Source: Streptomyces marinisediminis
Lineage (GTDB): Bacteria; Actinomycetota; Actinomycetes; Streptomycetales; Streptomycetaceae
Reading direction: 5' to 3'
Assembly (NCBI RefSeq): GCF_026262575.1
Contig: NZ_JAPKFL010000001.1
Location: 62,001-126,000, forward strand
Length of the DNA stretch: 64,000 bases
The translations under genes and the position numbers were made by a program. This document shows, one piece after another, positions 58,257 through 64,000 of the stretch; the first letter of the stretch is position 1; every line of letters starts with the position of its first letter. The notes below the pieces were generated by a model. The model worked only from the letters and a program-made list of their open reading frames with translations, made no database searches and was not told the origin of the DNA.

Positions 58257-60629
58257 TCAGGCCGGGCGGAGCCAGAGGGTGGCCAGCGGCGGCAGGGTCA
58301 GCGCGAGGCTGGCGGGGCGGCCCTGCGCGGGGACGGGCCACGGCCGCACCGGGTCGGGCGGCGTCACCCCCGAGCCGCCGTACCGGGTGGCGTCGGTGTT
58401 CAGCACGGTCCGCCACGCCGCGACGCCCTCGGGCACCCCGATCCGGTAGTCGTGCCGCACGACGGGGGAGAAGTTGGTGACCGACAGCAGCGGCGAGCCG
58501 TCGGCCGCCAGGCGCAGGAAGGCGAAGACGTTGTCCTCGGCGGCGTCGGCCTCCACCCAGGCGAAGCCGGCCGGGTCGGTGTCCCGCTCCCACAGCGCGG
58601 GCGTCTCGGCGTACCGGGCGTTCAGGTCGCGCACCAGGTCGCGGACGCCGGCGTGGTCGCCGTGGGCGGGGTAGGCCGGGTCCAGCAGCCACCAGTCCGG
58701 GCCGTGCCCCTCGGACCACTCCGCGCCCTGGGCGAACTCCTGTCCCATGAACAGCAGTTGCTTGCCCGGGTGGGCCCACATGTAGCCCAGGTAGGCGCGG
58801 TGGTTGGCGCGCCGCTGCCACCAGTCGCCCGGCATCTTCGACACCAGCGAGCCCTTGCCGTGCACCACCTCGTCGTGCGAGATGGGCAGCACGTAGTTCT
58901 CGCTGTAGGCGTACACCATCGAGAACGTCATCTCGTGGTGGTGGTACCTGCGGTGCACCGGCTCCTTGGCGACGTACTCCAGCGAGTCGTGCATCCAGCC
59001 CATGTTCCACTTCAGACCGAAGCCGAGCCCGCCCCGGCCCTGCGGCCCCGCCTGGTGGGTGGGCCGGGTGACGCCGTCCCAGGCGGTGGACTCCTCCGCG
59101 ACCGTCACCACGCCCGGGCAGCGCCGGTAGACGGTGGCGTTCATCTCCTGGAGGAAGCGCACCGCGTCCAGGTTCTCCCGGCCGCCGAACTCGTTGGGCG
59201 ACCACTGGCCGTACTCGCGCGAGTAGTCCAGGTAGAGCATCGAGGCCACGGCGTCCACCCGCAGCCCGTCGATGTGGAACTCCTCGCACCAGTACACGGC
59301 GTTGGCGACGAGGAAGTTGCGCACCTCGGCGCGGCCGTAGTCGAACTCCAGCGTGCCCCAGTCCGGGTGCTCGGCGCGCTGGGGGTCGGGGTGCTCGTAG
59401 AGCGCGGTGCCGTCGAAGCGCGCCAGCGCCCAGTCGTCCTTGGGGAAGTGGGCGGGCACCCAGTCCATCAGCACGCCGATGCCCGCCTGGTGCAGCGCGT
59501 CCACCAGGTGCCGGAAGTCGTCCGGGGTGCCCAGCCGGGCCGTCGGCGCGTAGTAGCCGGTGACCTGGTAGCCCCACGAGCCGCCGAACGGGTGCTCGCA
59601 CACCGGCATCAGCTCCACGTGCGTGAAGCCGAGGTCCTTCACGTACGCCGGGAGGTGCTCGGCCAGCTCGCGGTAGCCCGACCCCGGGCGCCAGGAGGGC
59701 AGGTGCACCTCGTAGACGGAGAACGGCGCCTGGTGCACCGGCCGCTCCGCGCGCCGCGCCAGCCACTGGGCGTCGCCCCAGCGGTAGGCGGACGCCGTCA
59801 CGACGGACGCGGTGTCCGGCGGGCACTCGGTGCGGCGCGCCATCGGGTCCGCGCGCAGCCCGTGGGAGCCGTCGGGGCGGCAGACGTCGAACTTGTAGCG
59901 GGTGCCCTCGCCGACGCCGGGCAGGAACAGCTCCCACACGCCGCTGGAGCCCAGCGAGCGCATCGGCTGGGCGGTGCCGTCCCAGTAGGTGGCGTCGGTC
60001 GCCACCCGCACGCCCCGCGCGTTGGGCGCCCACACGGTGAAGCGCGTGCCCGCCACGCCGTCGACGGTCATGGGGTGGGCGCCGAGCGCCGTCCACAGCT
60101 CCTCGTGCCGGCCCTCGGCGATCAGGTGCAGGTCGAGCTCGCCCAGGGTGGGCAGGAAGCGGTAGGGGTCGGCGGTCTCGATCACCGTGTCGCCGTCGTA
60201 GGCGACGCGCAGCCGGTAGTCCGGCACCTCGGCGGGCCCGGGCAGGACGCCGGCGAAGAGGCCGCCGCCCTCGCTGTGCAGCGCCACCCGCCCGCGCGGC
60301 GTCAGCACGCTCACCGAGCGGGCGAACGGGCGCAGCGCGCGGACGAGGACGCCGCCCTCGCGCGGGTGCGCGCCCAGCACGGCGTGCGGGTCGTGGTGCG
60401 CCCCGGCCAGCAGCCGCTCCCGCTCGGCGGCGTCCAGCGGCGGGGCGGGCGCGGCCGTCGGCACGTCGGCGGACGGGGGTTCGCCGGACGGCGCTTCGGC
60501 GGACGGGGCCTGCGGGGACGGCGGGGCGGGGTCCGCCGCGGCGGGGTGCGCGGCCGGGCGGCGCGGGGCGGGCGTCGCGGCCGGGGGAGCCGCGCGGAAG
60601 GTTTCGGGCACCTCGGGGCGGGGAGTCAC
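58257..60629 (-). CDS. glgB: 1,4-alpha-glucan branching enzyme
   Basis: Makes alpha-1,6 branches in glycogen or GlgE glucan. About 790 residues. A Pro/Ala-rich N-terminal extension (about 1-65) precedes two N-terminal beta domains ([28 protein letters not shown]), the GH13 barrel with catalytic Asp in [17 protein letters not shown], Glu in [11 protein letters not shown] and Asp in [11 protein letters not shown], and a C-terminal beta domain. GTG at 60629 with AGGAGG upstream; it overlaps the maltokinase stop (GTGA), so the two are coupled. Confidence 0.95.
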   Translation of the reverse strand: MTPRPEVPETFRAAPPAATPAPRRPAAHPAAADPAPPSPQAPSAEAPSGEPPSADVPTAAPAPPLDAAERERLLAGAHHDPHAVLGAHPREGGVLVRALRPFARSVSVLTPRGRVALHSEGGGLFAGVLPGPAEVPDYRLRVAYDGDTVIETADPYRFLPTLGELDLHLIAEGRHEELWTALGAHPMTVDGVAGTRFTVWAPNARGVRVATDATYWDGTAQPMRSLGSSGVWELFLPGVGEGTRYKFDVCRPDGSHGLRADPMARRTECPPDTASVVTASAYRWGDAQWLARRAERPVHQAPFSVYEVHLPSWRPGSGYRELAEHLPAYVKDLGFTHVELMPVCEHPFGGSWGYQVTGYYAPTARLGTPDDFRHLVDALHQAGIGVLMDWVPAHFPKDDWALARFDGTALYEHPDPQRAEHPDWGTLEFDYGRAEVRNFLVANAVYWCEEFHIDGLRVDAVASMLYLDYSREYGQWSPNEFGGRENLDAVRFLQEMNATVYRRCPGVVTVAEESTAWDGVTRPTHQAGPQGRGGLGFGLKWNMGWMHDSLEYVAKEPVHRRYHHHEMTFSMVYAYSENYVLPISHDEVVHGKGSLVSKMPGDWWQRRANHRAYLGYMWAHPGKQLLFMGQEFAQGAEWSEGHGPDWWLLDPAYPAHGDHAGVRDLVRDLNARYAETPALWERDTDPAGFAWVEADAAEDNVFAFLRLAADGSPLLSVTNFSPVVRHDYRIGVPEGVAAWRTVLNTDATRYGGSGVTPPDPVRPWPVPAQGRPASLALTLPPLATLWLRPA

Positions 60630-62077
60630 GGGGAAGTCCTCCTGGGGGATGGCGGGGCCTGCGCGAGACGGCGGATCGCGGCAAGCGGGATGGGCAGCCA
60701 GTCGGGGCGGTGGTGGGCTTCGTAGAGCACCTCGTAGACGGCCTTGTCCGTCTCGTAGGCGCGCAGCAGCGCGGCGTGCTCGCGCGGGTCGGTGCCGCCC
60801 GCCTCGGCGTAGCCCGCGCAGTAGGCGTCGCGGGTGGCCTCGGCCCAGCGGCGGGAGAACTCCGACGCGCCGCGCTGGCAGGCCGCGTAGTCGAACGAGC
60901 GCAGCATTCCGGCGACGTCCTGGAGCACCGGCCGCGGGCGCCGCCGCTCGGCCAGCTCCTTGGCCGGCTCGCCCTCGAAGTCGATGACCGACCAGCCGCC
61001 GTCCGCGCCGTCGCGGGCGGCCGTGCGCAGCACCTGGCCCAGATGCAGGTCGCCGTGGACGCGCTGGACCAGGCAGCCCTGCCCGGCCTCCGCCAGCTCG
61101 CGCACGGCCGCGAACGCCTCGCGCAGTCCGACGCGGTAGGGGCGCAACTGGGGCACGGCGTCGCAGGCGGCCTTCAGCCGCGCGGTCATCTCCTCGGCCA
61201 CGGCGGCCAGCGACGGGCCGCGCAGCACGGCGGTGGGCAGCGCCGCGGCCAGCGCCGTGTGCACCTCGGCGGTGGCCCGGCCCAGCGAGCGGGCCGCACC
61301 GGTGAAGTCCGCCTCGCGGTGCAGGGCGTGCAGGGCGAGCCGCCAGCCGTCGCTGGAGCCGGGCAGGTATGGCTGGAGCACGCCGAGGGTGACCGGGTCC
61401 GCGGCGTCCGCCTCGAACCAGGCGACCGGGGCGGGGACCCGCGCACACCCGGTGCGGGCCAGCGCGAGCGGCAGCTCCAGGTCCGGGTTGACGCCCCGGC
61501 TCACCCGGCGGAACAGCTTCAGGATGTACGTGTCCCCGTAGACGATCGAGGAGTTGGACTGCTCCGCCCGCAGCGGCCGGGCCGGCAGCCCCGGCGGCAG
61601 GTGAGCGCCCGCCTCCCGGGCGAACCGCAGCGCGCCGACGCGGCCGGGGGTGCGCAGCCGCTCCAGCAGGACGCCGGTGAGCCGCTGGTCGGGGACGGCG
61701 TCGTAGACGGCGAGCCCCTTCAGCGGGCCCCACGCGGGCCGCCCGATGAGCGCGGGCGCGAGCGCGGGCGGCAGCACGGGACGGACGCCGAGCAGCAGTT
61801 GGTAGCAGTCGGCGTGGTCGCCCTGGTGCGCTCCCAGCAGCAGGTGCAGCAGCCCCGGCAGGCCCGGTGCGGCTCCGGTGCCCGGGCGGGGCAGCAGCTC
61901 GGTGGCGGCGGAGAGGGTCAGGCCGTCCAGCGCGCGGCCCTTCCCGGCGAACCACCGCTGTCTGGGCAGCCACTGGGTCAGCATCGGCCGCAGCGACCGC
62001 AGCAGCTCGGCGGCGGCCGGGCCGCCGGAGGCGTGCGGGGCGAGACGGGGCGAGGAGCTGTCCGGCTTGGCGGTCAT
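60626..62077 (-). CDS. mak: Maltokinase (Mak/Pep2)
   Basis: Phosphorylates maltose to maltose 1-phosphate, the donor for GlgE. 483 residues. N-terminal cap [19 protein letters not shown], typical of Mak, then the APH-like kinase fold: YILKLFRRV (ATP Lys), [13 protein letters not shown] (catalytic Asp) and VIDFEGEP (metal Asp). Start at 62077 with GGGGAAGG upstream. It lies between treS and glgB on the minus strand, the usual GlgE-pathway order. A strong hairpin separates it from treS. Confidence 0.93.
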   Translation of the reverse strand: MTAKPDSSSPRLAPHASGGPAAAELLRSLRPMLTQWLPRQRWFAGKGRALDGLTLSAATELLPRPGTGAAPGLPGLLHLLLGAHQGDHADCYQLLLGVRPVLPPALAPALIGRPAWGPLKGLAVYDAVPDQRLTGVLLERLRTPGRVGALRFAREAGAHLPPGLPARPLRAEQSNSSIVYGDTYILKLFRRVSRGVNPDLELPLALARTGCARVPAPVAWFEADAADPVTLGVLQPYLPGSSDGWRLALHALHREADFTGAARSLGRATAEVHTALAAALPTAVLRGPSLAAVAEEMTARLKAACDAVPQLRPYRVGLREAFAAVRELAEAGQGCLVQRVHGDLHLGQVLRTAARDGADGGWSVIDFEGEPAKELAERRRPRPVLQDVAGMLRSFDYAACQRGASEFSRRWAEATRDAYCAGYAEAGGTDPREHAALLRAYETDKAVYEVLYEAHHRPDWLPIPLAAIRRLAQAPPSPRRTSP

Positions 62078-62318
62078 GGCGTCCTTCCCCCGGGCACACG
62101 AGATGTACGCGAAGTGTCCCGGAATGCGGCATTGGCTGTCCGGCTGTGCGGGACGTGTTTCGGGGTAATCGACCGTGCGGCGGCTTGCGCACTGGGCCAC
62201 ACGGGTGGTTCTCCGGTTACTACGTGTGCCCTCGCTCCGCGCGTCCTAACCGACCGCCCCACCCGAGGCGTGCACCCGCCGGACGCGCCCGGCGGCCGGA
62301 CGCGCGCGGGGTCCGGAG

Positions 62319-62360
62319 GCGGCCGGGGCCCGGAGGCGGTGGCCTCCGGGCCCCGGCCGC
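62319..62360 (-). terminator. Terminator hairpin after treS
   Basis: GCGGCCGGGGCCCGGAGGC (62319-62337), loop GGTG, perfect 19-base inverse (62342-62360). It starts eight bases after the treS stop on the minus strand and should uncouple treS from mak-glgB at least in part. Confidence 0.8.
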
Positions 62361-62367
62361 GCGTCCG

Positions 62368-64000
<1,633 letters not shown>

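Noticed and set aside
58257..62192. A single 1311-codon frame covering glgB and maltokinase as one fusion
   Set aside because: The glgB frame happens to stay open upstream, but maltokinase is clearly encoded in another frame and glgB has its own AGGAGG-GTG start at 60629.

Overview
The window reads as a piece of a Streptomyces chromosome. It is very GC-rich with strong third-position G/C bias. It carries the apical cytoskeleton pair scy and filP, and the order nucS - filP/scy - methylmalonyl-CoA genes - icmA - pyk/ackA/pta/pfkA - glgB/maltokinase/treS follows the arrangement I recall around SCO5387-SCO5442 of S. coelicolor. That comparison is from memory, not a search. I see no rRNA, tRNA or CRISPR array. 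The first gene and the last (treS) are cut by the window edges.

Layout. 0-14 kb is mostly core: a partial membrane protein with an acidic tail, the mismatch endonuclease NucS (with an unusual low-complexity insertion), an ABC-2 exporter, the coiled-coil proteins FilP and Scy, then methylmalonyl-CoA epimerase, an acetyl-CoA acetyltransferase and the mutase chaperone MeaB. 14-17 kb holds a PepSY protein divergent from a two-component system; the PepSY protein and the sensor loop of the kinase both carry long aspartate tracts. 17-24 kb has two MarR + DUF3817 modules flanking a cellulose-synthase-like glycosyltransferase and a GlxA-type copper radical oxidase. 24-33.7 kb carries icmA, an XRE regulator, a secreted S1 protease, a TetR regulator with a clear operator, a thioredoxin/TPR protein and a three-gene envelope operon (DUF6230, DUF6114, secreted acidic protein) behind a long structured leader.

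33.8-39.0 kb looks like an accessory island. A minus-strand operon encodes an HATPase protein, a radical SAM/SPASM enzyme, a 43-residue peptide with a perfect ribosome binding site, and a phosphotransferase. It is divergent from an HTH/TPR regulator that contains a rare TTA codon and is translationally coupled to a GNAT acetyltransferase. A decayed IS5-type transposase closes the island. I read this as a probable undescribed RiPP (ribosomally made, post-translationally modified peptide) cluster and as the best novelty candidate here.

39-46.3 kb returns to core carbon metabolism (pyk, ackA, pta, pfkA), with a 19-bp minisatellite directly after pfkA. 46.7-52.1 kb is a second accessory block: a small helical protein, a 743-residue WXG-like protein whose last third is visibly AT-richer, a membrane-anchored protein and a GT39-like membrane protein, the last with another TTA codon. 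52-58 kb has an ArsR regulator with an SRPBCC-glyoxalase fusion, an XRE(DUF5753)/DUF397 pair, a TetR/MFS exporter pair and a dodecin. The window ends in the maltose/trehalose-to-glucan genes treS, maltokinase and glgB.

How genes cooperate. Mce, MeaB and IcmA serve B12-dependent acyl-CoA rearrangement. Pyk, Pta and AckA form the pyruvate/acetyl-CoA/acetate node. TreS, Mak and GlgB belong to the GlgE glucan pathway; GlgE itself should lie just beyond the right edge. Scy and FilP organise the hyphal tip, where a CslA/GlxA pair would be expected to act on the tip polysaccharide.
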